Positions 40,493-49,636 of a stretch of DNA of 64,000 nucleotides are shown here, one piece after another. The translations under genes and the position numbers were made by a program. The notes below the pieces were generated by a model. The model ran no database searches, was not told the origin of the DNA, and saw only the letters and a list, made by a program, of their open reading frames with translations. Numbering within the stretch: position 1 is the stretch's first letter; every line of letters begins with the position of its first letter. This DNA is from Acutalibacter muris (GTDB taxonomy: Bacteria > Bacillota > Clostridia > Oscillospirales > Acutalibacteraceae): positions 3,410,001 to 3,474,000 of the forward strand of contig NZ_CP021422.1 of assembly GCF_002201475.1 (NCBI RefSeq). The letters are read 5' to 3'.

Positions 40493-42717
40493 AGCTTCAT
40501 CTGCTCCCCGGCCTCCTCCTCGCTGGGGAGGGACCCGGCCGCCGGGAGCTTCTTTTTGTACCGTCCCTCGTTCTTCAAGGACCCCTCCTGATAGGGCTGC
40601 GCCGATATCACCCGCTGGCCCTTCTTCAGGTTCATGGCCTGGACCCCCTGGGTGTTCTTGGTGGTCTTACTGGCTATCTGCCCGGTATGAAACAGCAGGA
40701 GCTTTCCTGTGCTGGCGGTCAGCAGCACCAGGCCGTCCTCCGGCAGCTGTATCACAGCCACTACCGGCGACTTGTCGCTGTAGGCGCTTATGAGCTTCTT
40801 GCGGTTGGTCTTGGTCTGGTACGCGCTCATATCCACCTTCGCCGCCTTGCCGTTCTCGAACACAAAGAACATATACCCCGAAAAGTCCGTGGTATAGGCC
40901 ATGTAAACGGCCCGCTCCCCCTCGTCCATCTGGAGCTTCGCTGGGATATAGTCCCCCAGGACGCTGGCCTTGCTGTCGTCAAAGTCAAAGGCCCGGGCCT
41001 TATACACCTGGCATTTGTCCGAGAAGAACAGGAGCTCCCCCACGTTCTGGCCCTCCAGCTGCTGGCTGAGCTCGTCCCCCTCCTTCAGCTTCTGCTCGCC
41101 GCTCATTCTGAGGGACTGGGGGGTTATCTTCTTGAAGTAGCCCTCCCTAGTGAAGAACAGGTTGACGGGATAATCCGGGACCTCCTCGGTGATAACGGCC
41201 TCCTCTATCTCTCCGGCATAGAGCAGGATGGTCTTGCGGGGCTGGCCGTAGGTTTTTATGACGGCCTCCAGCTCCTTTATGATGACGTTCTGTATCTTTG
41301 CCTTGGAGCCCAGTATACCCTCAAGCTCCTTGATGTCCTTCTCAAGCTGCCCGGTCTCCTCGGTGCGCTTTAAAATATACTCCCGGTTCAGGTGCCTAAG
41401 GCGTATCTCCGCCACAAACTCCGCCTGGACCTCGTCTATGCCGAAGCCTATCATCAGGTTGGGGACTACCTCGGCCTCCTCGTCGGTCTCCCGGACAATT
41501 TTAATGGCCTTGTCGATGTCAAGGAGTATTGCCGCAAGGCCCTTGAGAAGGTGCAGCTTCTCCTGCTTCTTCGTAAGGTCGAAGTACGTGCGCCTTCTGA
41601 CGCACTCTATGCGGAAGGCCGTCCACTCCTCCAGAAGCTCCCGCACGCCCATGACCCTGGGCACCCCGGCCACCAGCACATTGAAGTTGCAGGCAAAGCT
41701 GTCCTCAAGGGTGGTCAGCTTAAAGAGCTTCTGCATGAGCTTTTCCGGGTCCACGCCGCGCTTGAGATCGATGGTTATCTTCATGCCGGTCAAGTCTGTC
41801 TCGTCCCGGACGTCCGCCACCTCCTTTAGCTTGCTGCCCTTTGCAAGCTCGATTATCTTCTCCACAATCACCTCCACATTGGTGGAGGGCGGTATCTGGG
41901 TCACGTCTATGCAGTTGGCGCTCTTGTCATACCCCCACTTGCTGCGCACCCGAAAGCTCCCCCGGCCGGTGCCGTATATCCTCTCCATCTGGGCCCTATC
42001 GAAGATAAGCTGGCCGCCCCCGGGGAAATCCGGGGCCAGAAGGGTCTCGAACAGGTCTGTCTCCGGGTCCCGCATAAGGGCTATGGTGGTCCGGCATACC
42101 TCCGCTAAATTAAAGGAGCAGATATTGCAGGCCATGCCCACGGCGATGCCGGTGCTGGGGTTCGTGAGGATGGTGGGAAAGCTGGCGGGCAGCAGCAGGG
42201 GCTCCTTCATGGTGCTGTCGTAGTTGTCCGCGAAGTCCACCGTGTCCCGGTCGATGTCATTGAAGAACTCCTTGCAGATACCGTCCAGCTTCGCCTCGGT
42301 ATACCTGGGCGCGGCCCAGGCCATGTCCCTTGAGTACGCCTTGCCGAAGTTGCCCTTGCTGTCCACATACGGGTGCAAAAGGGCCTCATAGCCCCGGGAA
42401 AGGCGTACCATGGTGTCGTATATGGCCGCGTCCCCGTGGGGATTCAGCTTCATGGTCTGGCCCACGATATTGGCGCTTTTCGTCCGCGCCCCGGTCAAAA
42501 GCCCCATCTTGTACATGGTATAGAGGAGCTTTCGCTGTGAGGGCTTTAACCCGTCTATCTCCGGCAGGGCCCGGCTCAAAATGACGCTCATGGCGTAGGG
42601 CATATAGTTCTTTCTGAGGGTGTCCCCCACGTCCTGCTCCACTATCTCCCCCGCCCCGGCAATATAGCCCTGGGCCTTGCCGGTCTTCTTGGGGGGCTTT
42701 TTCTCTTTTCTTGGCAT
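40489..42717 (-). CDS. parC: Type II topoisomerase subunit A (ParC-like)
   Basis: This protein of about 742 residues is the DNA-cleaving subunit of a gyrase/topoisomerase IV-type enzyme. YAMSVILSRALPEIDGLKPS QRKLLY is the N-terminal signature. AWAAPRYTEAKL holds the catalytic tyrosine, and GIAVGMACNI follows. The C-terminal DNA-wrapping domain has degenerate beta-pinwheel repeats and no clear GyrA box, favouring topoisomerase IV. The last 35 residues are charged (KKKLPAAGSLPSEEEAGEQMKL-like). I prefer the ATG at 42717 over the GTG at 42726. Its partner subunit is encoded at 43568-45550. Confidence 0.88.
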   Translation of the reverse strand: MPRKEKKPPKKTGKAQGYIAGAGEIVEQDVGDTLRKNYMPYAMSVILSRALPEIDGLKPSQRKLLYTMYKMGLLTGARTKSANIVGQTMKLNPHGDAAIYDTMVRLSRGYEALLHPYVDSKGNFGKAYSRDMAWAAPRYTEAKLDGICKEFFNDIDRDTVDFADNYDSTMKEPLLLPASFPTILTNPSTGIAVGMACNICSFNLAEVCRTTIALMRDPETDLFETLLAPDFPGGGQLIFDRAQMERIYGTGRGSFRVRSKWGYDKSANCIDVTQIPPSTNVEVIVEKIIELAKGSKLKEVADVRDETDLTGMKITIDLKRGVDPEKLMQKLFKLTTLEDSFACNFNVLVAGVPRVMGVRELLEEWTAFRIECVRRRTYFDLTKKQEKLHLLKGLAAILLDIDKAIKIVRETDEEAEVVPNLMIGFGIDEVQAEFVAEIRLRHLNREYILKRTEETGQLEKDIKELEGILGSKAKIQNVIIKELEAVIKTYGQPRKTILLYAGEIEEAVITEEVPDYPVNLFFTREGYFKKITPQSLRMSGEQKLKEGDELSQQLEGQNVGELLFFSDKCQVYKARAFDFDDSKASVLGDYIPAKLQMDEGERAVYMAYTTDFSGYMFFVFENGKAAKVDMSAYQTKTNRKKLISAYSDKSPVVAVIQLPEDGLVLLTASTGKLLLFHTGQIASKTTKNTQGVQAMNLKKGQRVISAQPYQEGSLKNEGRYKKKLPAAGSLPSEEEAGEQMKL

Positions 42718-42731
42718 ATTTATCACCTACA

Positions 42732-42821
42732 TTATAACTCGTATTCTTCAAGGCCGCAGTTTCCCATTAAATAATGGAAAAACTCCTCGTTGCTCATACC
42801 CCGAAAGTAAGTATTTATCAC
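42732..42821 (-). pseudogene. Short C-terminal fragment or 29-residue peptide
   Basis: From a GTG at 42821 the frame reads VINTYFRGMSNEEFFHYLMG NCGLEEYEL and stops at 42732. The ending LMGNCGLEEYEL looks like the end of a larger protein. Its start region GGGTGATAAATA resembles the initiation regions at 35493 and 42717. It is either the tail of a deleted gene or a small coupled peptide. No family was recognised. Confidence 0.3.
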
Positions 42822-42937
42822 CCGGCACACACCCCGGCCTTGCCGAAAAGGAGCCCTACCCCTTGGTGGGTGCGGCAGTTTTCACTAAGCCAGGCTCGGA
42901 AATCCTGTCTCGTTTCAAATATCACGGCGTCTCCCAT
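42818..42937 (-). pseudogene. YdeI/bacteriocin-protection family N-terminal remnant
   Basis: A 39-codon frame after AGGGGGGGCAGT starts MGDAVIFETRQDFRAWLSEN CRTHQGVGLLFGKAG and then stops. This equals the first third of the YdeI/OmpD-associated-like family (FETxxEFRxWLxENH...GxWLLFxKK). The rest of the protein (about 150 residues) is absent, so it is a truncated gene. It lies between the NUDIX and parC genes. Confidence 0.55.
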
Positions 42938-42947
42938 ACTGCCCCCC

Positions 42948-43568
42948 CTAGTCAAACACCGTCTCCCAGTGCTCCACGCCCCGGGCCCCAAAGCACATAC
43001 GCACCTGCTCTTCGTTGTTCTTCTCGGTGGCAAGCTCCGGCAGCTCGTCCATGCCAAAGTACCCGCTGGCTATGGTCTCAAGGTTTGGCGCAAACTCCCC
43101 GCTCAGATATTCGCACTCCACGAACACCTTGCACACCTTATAGGCATACACCGGCAGGTTATGCTTGTCTCTGTCCTGCACTGCGATTATCCTGCGGGCG
43201 GCGACCGTAAGCCCCGCCTCCTCCAGGACCTCCTTCTCAGCATTCTCCTTGACGGACAGCCCCGCGTCCACCCAGCCCCCGGGCAGGGACCAGCGCCCAT
43301 CGCTCTCCCGGACCAGGAGTATCCTGTCCTCCTTAAAGACAGCCGCCCGGGTGTCCAGCTTGGGGGTCTGATAGCCTATCTCATTGCAGAAAAGGTCCTT
43401 CACCTTCTCCACCGGTATCTCCGACTTATAGCTTATCATCTCGGCGGCAATGTCCCTTATCTGTTCGTACCGCTCCAGATCGAACTTGTCTTTGCCGTAA
43501 TACAGCCCCGCCTGAGCGATGCTCTGGAGCTTTACGGCCCACTGGAGCCATTTTTCGTTTTTGTCCAT
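42948..43568 (-). CDS. NUDIX hydrolase
   Basis: This 206-residue protein has the NUDIX box GGWVDAGLSVKENAEKEVLE EAGL (G5xE7xxExxEEAG type; the usual RE is replaced by KE). It has an N-terminal helical region (WLQWAVKLQSIAQAGLYYGK DKFDLERYEQI) found in the NUDIX subfamily with an N-terminal NUDIX_N-like domain. It probably hydrolyses an NDP-sugar or other nucleoside diphosphate. Its start overlaps the topoisomerase subunit B stop by one base. Confidence 0.85.
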   Translation of the reverse strand: MDKNEKWLQWAVKLQSIAQAGLYYGKDKFDLERYEQIRDIAAEMISYKSEIPVEKVKDLFCNEIGYQTPKLDTRAAVFKEDRILLVRESDGRWSLPGGWVDAGLSVKENAEKEVLEEAGLTVAARRIIAVQDRDKHNLPVYAYKVCKVFVECEYLSGEFAPNLETIASGYFGMDELPELATEKNNEEQVRMCFGARGVEHWETVFD

Positions 43569-45550
43569 CAGCTCACATCCAGTTCTTCCGTATACTCGTT
43601 CCCATGCTCCGCGATATACTCCTTGCGCCCGTCCAGGTCGTTGCCCTGCATTATCTCGAACATCCTGGCGGCCTCCTCCGCGTCCCCGGGATTCACCTTT
43701 ATCAGCCGCCGGGTTTTGGGGTCCATGGTGGTCAGGCTCATCATCTCCGGCTCGTTCTCGCCAAGGCCCTTTGAGCGCTGTATGGTGTACTTTTTCCCCT
43801 CCAGCTTCTTCAAAAACTCGGCTTTCTCCTGCTCGTTATAGGCAAAATACGTCTCCTCCTTGGAGGTTATCTCATACAGCGGGCTCTCCGCGATATACAC
43901 CTTTCCCTCCTCGATAAGGGCCGGGGCCAGCCTGTAGACCATGGTCAGCAGCAGCACCCTTATCTGGAAACCGTCCACGTCCGCGTCGGTGCAGAAGATC
44001 ACCTTGCTCCAGCGCAGGTTGTTGATGTCGAAGACCCCCAGATTCTTGTTGGCCCTGGTCTTCACCTGCACCCCGCAGCCCAGGACTCTGATAAGGTCGG
44101 TGATTATCTCGCTTTTGAATATCCTGTCATAGTCCGCCTTTAGGCAGTTCAGAATCTTGCCCCTTATGGGCATCACCGCCTGGAATCCCGCGTCCCTTGC
44201 CTGCTTCACCGAGCCCAGGGCCGAGTCGCCCTCCACGATAAACAGCTCCCGCTCGTTCACGTCCTTACTGCGGCAGTCCACGAACTTCTGGACCCTATTG
44301 GCCATGTCCATCTTGCCGGTAAGCTTGGTCTTTAGGTTGAGACGCGTCTTCTCCGCGTCCTCCCGGCTGCGCTTGTTTATCAGCACCTGCCCGGCTATCT
44401 TGTCCGCGTCCATGGGATTCTCAATGAAGTAGACCTCAAGGCTGTGCCGGAGCATCTCGGTCATGGCCTCCTGGATGCCCTTGTTGGTGATGGCCTTCTT
44501 GGTCTGGTTCTCATAGGAGGTCTGAGTGGAGAAGGAGGAAATGACTATCACCAGGCAGTCCTCCACGTCCTGGAAGGTTATCTTCCCCTCGCCCTTGGTG
44601 TAGCGGCTGTTCTGCTTTAAATACGCGTCTATCTGCCCCACGAACGCGCTCCTGACGGCCTTATCCGGCGCGCCGCCGTGCTCCAGCCAGCTGGAGTTGT
44701 GGTAGTATTCCGCCACGTGCACCCGGTTGGAGAAGGCCGCCGCCACATTTATCCGACAGTTATACTCCGGCATATCCGCCCGGTCCTTAACCCGCTTCTC
44801 GCTCTGCCAGAGCTGCACGGCGGTAAGGCTGTCCTCACCGGCAAGCTCCCTTGCGTGGTCCAGTATGCCGTTCTCATAGCAGAAGTCGGTCTGCTCAAAC
44901 CTCCCGGGTTCGGTCTCATTCAAAAAATGGAAGGTGACCCCGGCGTTCACCACCGCCTGCCGCTTGAGCACGTCCATATAATACTCCGCGCTGATGTCTA
45001 TGTCCGTGAACACCTGCAAATCGGGTTTCCAGTGGAAAACGGAGCCGGTGTCCTTCTTCTTATACGGCTCCTTCCCGAGCCCACCTACGTTTTCGCCGTG
45101 TTCAAAGTGAAGGGTGTACTTATACCCGTCCCGGCGCACCTGTACGTCCATAAACTCCGACGCGTATTGGGTGGAGCACAGGCCCAGGCCGTTGAGCCCC
45201 AGGGAATACTCATAGTTCTCCCCGGAGTCATTATTGTACTTTCCCCCGGCGTACAGCTCGCAGAACACCAGCTCCCAGTTATACCGCTCCTCCTTCCTGT
45301 TATAGTCCACCGGGCACCCCCGCCCGTGGTCCTCCACCCGCACGGACTTGTCAAGATATCTGGTGACGGTTATCTCGCTGCCGTAGCCCTGCCGCGCCTC
45401 GTCGATGGAGTTTGACAGTATCTCGAACACCGAGTGCTGGCATCCGTCTATGCCGTCAGAGCCGAATATCACTGCCGGCCGCAGCCTCACCCTGTCCGCG
45501 CCCTTCAGGCTCTGGATGCTTTCGTTGTCGTATACCGGTTTTTTTGGCAT
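43568..45550 (-). CDS. parE: Type II topoisomerase subunit B (ParE-like)
   Basis: This 660-residue ATPase subunit has a GHKL ATP site (EILSNSIDEARQGYGSEITV, VEDHGRGCPVD, SLGLNGLGL), a transducer domain, and a TOPRIM domain (FIVEGDSALG; FCTDADVDGFQIRVLLL). These motifs are characteristic of GyrB/ParE, and the pairing with the ParC-like gene suggests topoisomerase IV. The GHKL lid is somewhat divergent (GLNGLGL instead of GLHGVG). It heads the parE-NUDIX-parC run and follows ftsH across a repeat/terminator region. Confidence 0.9.
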   Translation of the reverse strand: MPKKPVYDNESIQSLKGADRVRLRPAVIFGSDGIDGCQHSVFEILSNSIDEARQGYGSEITVTRYLDKSVRVEDHGRGCPVDYNRKEERYNWELVFCELYAGGKYNNDSGENYEYSLGLNGLGLCSTQYASEFMDVQVRRDGYKYTLHFEHGENVGGLGKEPYKKKDTGSVFHWKPDLQVFTDIDISAEYYMDVLKRQAVVNAGVTFHFLNETEPGRFEQTDFCYENGILDHARELAGEDSLTAVQLWQSEKRVKDRADMPEYNCRINVAAAFSNRVHVAEYYHNSSWLEHGGAPDKAVRSAFVGQIDAYLKQNSRYTKGEGKITFQDVEDCLVIVISSFSTQTSYENQTKKAITNKGIQEAMTEMLRHSLEVYFIENPMDADKIAGQVLINKRSREDAEKTRLNLKTKLTGKMDMANRVQKFVDCRSKDVNERELFIVEGDSALGSVKQARDAGFQAVMPIRGKILNCLKADYDRIFKSEIITDLIRVLGCGVQVKTRANKNLGVFDINNLRWSKVIFCTDADVDGFQIRVLLLTMVYRLAPALIEEGKVYIAESPLYEITSKEETYFAYNEQEKAEFLKKLEGKKYTIQRSKGLGENEPEMMSLTTMDPKTRRLIKVNPGDAEEAARMFEIMQGNDLDGRKEYIAEHGNEYTEELDVS

Positions 45551-45578
45551 GGAATACTCCTCCCTCTTTCACAAGAAA

Positions 45579-45612
45579 GGCCCTGCCATGTAGCCACGGC
45601 AGGTCCTTTTTT
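45579..45612. terminator. Hairpin between parE and ftsH
   Basis: GGCCCTGCC (45579-45587) pairs with GGCAGGTCC (45598-45606) with one mismatch, and TTTTTT follows on the plus strand. On the minus strand TTTCTT follows, so it may also terminate ftsH transcription. Confidence 0.6.
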
Positions 45613-45620
45613 CTCCTTTG

Positions 45621-45685
45621 CTTCGCTCTGCAAGGTCGTGGGGCTCCGCCCCACACCCTGCCAGGAGTCAAGACTCCTGGACCTC
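45621..45685. repeat. Dispersed palindromic repeat, copy 1
   Basis: The core GTGGGGCTCCGCCCCAC (a hairpin) is followed by ACCCTGC and the second hairpin CCAGGAGTCAAGACTCCTGG. It is one of four related copies in the window. It covers the ftsH stop codon, so the last codons of ftsH lie inside the repeat. Confidence 0.75.
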
Positions 45686-47656
45686 CTCCCGCTTCGCGCC
45701 GCTCTCCTCGGGCATTTCGCCGGCCTCCTCCGGCAGCTCCGCCTTGGGCTCCGGCTCTGTGCCGACAGCCTCCAGCGCCGGCAGGGTCTCGGGCTTGGGC
45801 AGCAGCTCTCCGCCCATAACCTCGCGGAATTCGCTCTCGTCCAGCTTCTCCCGCTCATACAGCACCCCGGCCAGCCTATGCAGCTCCTCCATATGCTCCT
45901 CCAGTATCTCCCTGGTCCGCTCATAGGCCGTGGACATGATGGCCTGTATCTCCTCGTCTATCTCAGAGGCGGTCTGCTCGGAGTAGTTACTGATATGCCC
46001 CATCTCCTTGCCAAGGAAGGGGTTGGAGTCGTCCGTGCCGTAAGTTATCGGCCCCAGCTTCTCGCTCATGCCGTACTTTGTGACCATGGCCCTCGCTATC
46101 TTCGTGGCCCGCTCGATATCGTTGCTGGCCCCGGTGGAGATGTCGTCCAGCACCAGCGCCTCGGCCACCCGCCCGCCAAGGAGCACCACCAGCTCCTCCC
46201 GCATCTCGTTGCGGGACCTATAGGAGCGGTCCTCCGTGGGCAGGTGCATGGTATAGCCCCCGGCCATGCCCCGGGGTATAATGGATATCTGGTGCACCGG
46301 GTCCTGGGTCTTGCAGTAGAAGCTGGTGATGGCGTGGCCCGCCTCGTGATAGGCCGTCAGCTTCTTCTCCTTGTCGCTCATAACCCGGCTCTTCTTCTCC
46401 GTGCCCACCACCACCTTGATGGTGGCTTCTTCTATCTCCACCATGGTGATGGCCTTGAGGTTCTTCCTGGCCGCCAGCAGCGCCGCCTCATTCAGCAGGT
46501 TCTCCAAATCAGCCCCGGTAAAGCCCGCCGAGGACTTGGCGATGGTGGACAGCTCCACGTCCGGGGCCAAAGGCTTGCCCTTGGCGTGGACCCGCAGTAT
46601 CTCCTCCCGGCCCTTTATGTCGGGATAGCCCACCGTCACCTGCCGGTCAAAGCGCCCGGGGCGCATTAAGGCCGGGTCCAGGATGTCAGGCCGGTTGGTG
46701 GCCGCTATCATGATAACGCCCTCGTTGGCCCCGAAGCCGTCCATCTCAACTAACAGCTGGTTTAAGGTCTGCTCTCGTTCGTCATGCCCGCCGCCGAGGC
46801 CCGCGCCGCGCTGGCGGCCCACCGCGTCTATCTCGTCGATGAAGATTATGCAGGGGTGGTTCTTCTTGGCCTTGTCAAACAAATCCCGCACGCGCGAAGC
46901 ACCCACGCCCACGAACATCTCCACAAAGTCGGAGCCGGATATGGAGAAGAAGGGCACCCCCGCCTCCCCGGCCACGGCCCTTGCAAGAAGCGTCTTGCCT
47001 GTGCCGGGAGGGCCCACCAGCAGCACACCCTTTGGTATCCTGGCCCCAAGGGAGTTATAGCGCCCGGGGTTCCTTAAAAACTCCACTATCTCCCGAAGCT
47101 CCTCCTTTTCCTCGTCGGCCCCGGCCACATCCGCAAAGGTGGTCTTGCGCTTCTCGTCGGTCAGCTGCTTTATCTTCGCCTTGCCGAAGTTCATCTGCTT
47201 GTCGCCCCCGGCGGCCCCGCCCAAATGGCGCATCATAAATATCCAGAAGAAGATAAGCCCGCCGAAAAGTATAAGCGTGGGCAGCAGGCTTATAAGCCAG
47301 CTGGTCTCCGCCGGACGGGTCACGTCCTGGACCATCTTCTTGTCCGGGTGCTCTTCGTTATACTTGTCTATATACTCCCCCGCGTCCCGGTAAAACAGGT
47401 CCACGCTGGGCATCACAAAGCCCACGGCGGTGTTGTTGCTGTCGTCCAGCTTCAGCACCATCTCGCCGGTGCCCAGGTTCAGTGAATACTCCGTCACCCG
47501 CCCGGTCTCGAAAAAGTCCAGTATGTCCGAATACTTATACGTCGCGCCCTGGGGCGACCTGTTGCTGAAAAGGAAGATGATGATAAACAGCACCACCACC
47601 GGTATTCCGATATAAAGCAGCAGGTTCCGAAGCTTCTTGCCATTGTTGCCGTCCAA
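45668..47656 (-). CDS. ftsH: ATP-dependent zinc metalloprotease FtsH
   Basis: This 662-residue membrane AAA+ protease degrades membrane and regulatory proteins. It has two N-terminal transmembrane helices (residues about 11-28 and 110-130), Walker [15 protein letters not shown], Walker [12 protein letters not shown], second region of homology [20 protein letters not shown] and the zinc site HEAGHAI. The C-terminal 40 residues are acidic and low complexity ([20 protein letters not shown]) and end within repeat copy 1. It follows hpt by 48 bases, the usual tilS-hpt-ftsH order. Confidence 0.97.
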   Translation of the reverse strand: MDGNNGKKLRNLLLYIGIPVVVLFIIIFLFSNRSPQGATYKYSDILDFFETGRVTEYSLNLGTGEMVLKLDDSNNTAVGFVMPSVDLFYRDAGEYIDKYNEEHPDKKMVQDVTRPAETSWLISLLPTLILFGGLIFFWIFMMRHLGGAAGGDKQMNFGKAKIKQLTDEKRKTTFADVAGADEEKEELREIVEFLRNPGRYNSLGARIPKGVLLVGPPGTGKTLLARAVAGEAGVPFFSISGSDFVEMFVGVGASRVRDLFDKAKKNHPCIIFIDEIDAVGRQRGAGLGGGHDEREQTLNQLLVEMDGFGANEGVIMIAATNRPDILDPALMRPGRFDRQVTVGYPDIKGREEILRVHAKGKPLAPDVELSTIAKSSAGFTGADLENLLNEAALLAARKNLKAITMVEIEEATIKVVVGTEKKSRVMSDKEKKLTAYHEAGHAITSFYCKTQDPVHQISIIPRGMAGGYTMHLPTEDRSYRSRNEMREELVVLLGGRVAEALVLDDISTGASNDIERATKIARAMVTKYGMSEKLGPITYGTDDSNPFLGKEMGHISNYSEQTASEIDEEIQAIMSTAYERTREILEEHMEELHRLAGVLYEREKLDESEFREVMGGELLPKPETLPALEAVGTEPEPKAELPEEAGEMPEESGAKREEVQES

Positions 47657-47704
47657 AGATTTGCCCTCCTAAGTCATCTATAAGTTATCCCGCCCGGCCG
47701 TTCT

Positions 47705-48256
47705 TTATTCATATATCTCGGGCTTTAAAACGCCCACAAACGGCAGGTTGCGGTATTTTCCCGCGTAATCGAGCCCATACCCCACGATAAACGCGTCGGG
47801 TATCCTTGCGCCCACATAGTCCGGGGTCACGTCGGCCTCCCGGCGCTCGGGCTTGTCGAACAGTGTGCATATCCTTATGCTCTTTGGGTTCCTGGCCTCC
47901 AGGACCTCCCGAAGATAGCTCAGGGTCTTGCCGCTGTCAAGAATATCCTCCACTATCAAAAGGTCATACTCCTCCAAGGGGATATTCAGGTCCAGCACTA
48001 TCTTCACCACACCGGAGGTCTTTACCCCCTTGCCGTAGCTGGATACCACCATAAAATCAATGCTCAGGGGCTCCGTCACCGCCCGCATAAGGTCGGCCAT
48101 GAACACCACAGAGCCCTTCAGGACGCTGACCATCAGAAGGTTCTTCCCCCTATAGTCCCAGCTTATCTCCCGGCCTATCCTCGAGACGATGGCCGCCAGC
48201 TCCTCCTTTGTGAAAAGCTCCCGCTGGATATCGTCCAGCATACTCTTTTCCTTCAT
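47705..48256 (-). CDS. hpt: Hypoxanthine phosphoribosyltransferase
   Basis: This 183-residue purine salvage enzyme converts hypoxanthine and guanine plus PRPP to IMP and GMP. The PRPP motif is LLIVEDILDSGKTLSYL, with flexible-loop MVVSSYGKGVKTSG and the base-binding DYVGARIPDAFIVGYGLD. Length is typical. It starts 6 bases after tilS stops, conserved synteny with tilS and ftsH. Confidence 0.96.
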   Translation of the reverse strand: MKEKSMLDDIQRELFTKEELAAIVSRIGREISWDYRGKNLLMVSVLKGSVVFMADLMRAVTEPLSIDFMVVSSYGKGVKTSGVVKIVLDLNIPLEEYDLLIVEDILDSGKTLSYLREVLEARNPKSIRICTLFDKPERREADVTPDYVGARIPDAFIVGYGLDYAGKYRNLPFVGVLKPEIYE

Positions 48257-48262
48257 CCTCTT

Positions 48263-49636
48263 TTACCCCTTCCCATCCTCGATTTCCACAACTAAAACCC
48301 TTTTTGTCCTCTCTGTTACCTTAAAGCGCTCGGAGGCCCCCGCCCCCGGGCACCAGACTATCTCGCCGCCGCATACCAAAAGGGGAAGACTGTCTCTTAT
48401 GGGCCCCGGCACACGCAGCTCCTGGAACACCTGCTTTATGGGCTTTGTGACCTCCCGGCCTGCGGGCGCGAATCGGTCCCCCGGGCGGCGGCTGCGAAGC
48501 GCCAGACCCCCGGGCAATGAAGCTGCCGGTCCTGTCATTATATCATAGTCCAACTCATTTTTGAATAACAAATTTTGAATTTTTCCCGGATTTTCTGCTT
48601 TTCCCGGGATTTTCTCACTTATGATCACGCATTTTCCTCCGGGTATGGGATTCCTGCCCAGTTTTGCGGGCACCTCAAAGGGCCCGCACCCGGCTTTATC
48701 ACCCGCCCAGAGCACTCCCTGGGCACAGCTTACCCGCACCCCGGGGAGGTCGGCGCCGCCGCCCCGCTCCAATATCTCAAGGGCCTCCTCAATATGCTTT
48801 CGCTCCAGATTTACGCCGCCGGAGCGCTCTAAAAAGAGCTTCACCGCCCGGCTCCTTACGCTCTTTTCCTCTCTAATCAGCGCCTTCGTCTCAAGGCCCC
48901 ACAGGCCCCTTGCCCCCTCCAAAAGGGCTTCGGCCTGCCCCATAAGGCAGTCCCGGTCCCTTGCAAGCAGCTCCGCCGTACCCGCCGCCGCCTGTATAAA
49001 GCGGGGGTTGAGCCCCTTTAATACCGGCAGCACCTGGTGGCGCAGCTTATTTCGTGTATAGCCGTCGGTCAAATTCGAGCTGTCCGTAACATATCTAAGG
49101 CCGTTCTCCCGGCAGTATTCTTCTATTTTCTTCCGGCTAACCCCCAAGAGGGGCCGCAGTACCCTCCCCCTCTGCCGGGGGATGCCGCATAGCCCCTCAA
49201 GGCCAGCCCCCCGGCAGAGGTTCAAAATCATGGTTTCGGCGTTGTCGTCGGCATTGTGGGCGGTCAATATGCGGTCGTTATCCCCTGGGGCAAGCCGGTG
49301 GAAGAACCCATACCTTACCTCCCGGCCGCACTCCTCTGTGCCCATGCCCCGCTCCCGGGCCAATTTGCCCACGTCTACCCGCAGAACCTCTATTTTAAGC
49401 CCCTGCTCCCGGGCGAAAGCCTCCGCCGCCGCCTGGTCCCTGTCGGCCTCGCTGCCTCTGAGCATATGGTTCACATGGGCCAGTAATACGCGCTCTCTTT
49501 GTACCCGGCCCATAAGCCAGTGGGCAAGGGCCGTGGAGTCCGCCCCGCCGGAGAAGCCCACCACCAGGAGCCCATTATCCGGAAGCTCCGGCAGCTTCAG
49601 CAGCTCCAGCTGCTGGCCCTCAAGGGACTTACTCAT
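48263..49636 (-). CDS. tilS: tRNA(Ile)-lysidine synthase TilS
   Basis: This 457-residue N-type ATP pyrophosphatase converts C34 of tRNA-Ile(CAU) to lysidine so that it reads AUA. It has the PP-loop VVGFSGGADSTALAHWL, followed by HVNHMLRGSEADRDQ and TAHNADDNAETMILNLCRG. The C-terminal TilS domains (LALRSRRPGDRFAPAGREVT K and VWCPGAG-type end) are present. It overlaps dnaB by 8 bases. Confidence 0.95.
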   Translation of the reverse strand: MSKSLEGQQLELLKLPELPDNGLLVVGFSGGADSTALAHWLMGRVQRERVLLAHVNHMLRGSEADRDQAAAEAFAREQGLKIEVLRVDVGKLARERGMGTEECGREVRYGFFHRLAPGDNDRILTAHNADDNAETMILNLCRGAGLEGLCGIPRQRGRVLRPLLGVSRKKIEEYCRENGLRYVTDSSNLTDGYTRNKLRHQVLPVLKGLNPRFIQAAAGTAELLARDRDCLMGQAEALLEGARGLWGLETKALIREEKSVRSRAVKLFLERSGGVNLERKHIEEALEILERGGGADLPGVRVSCAQGVLWAGDKAGCGPFEVPAKLGRNPIPGGKCVIISEKIPGKAENPGKIQNLLFKNELDYDIMTGPAASLPGGLALRSRRPGDRFAPAGREVTKPIKQVFQELRVPGPIRDSLPLLVCGGEIVWCPGAGASERFKVTERTKRVLVVEIEDGKG

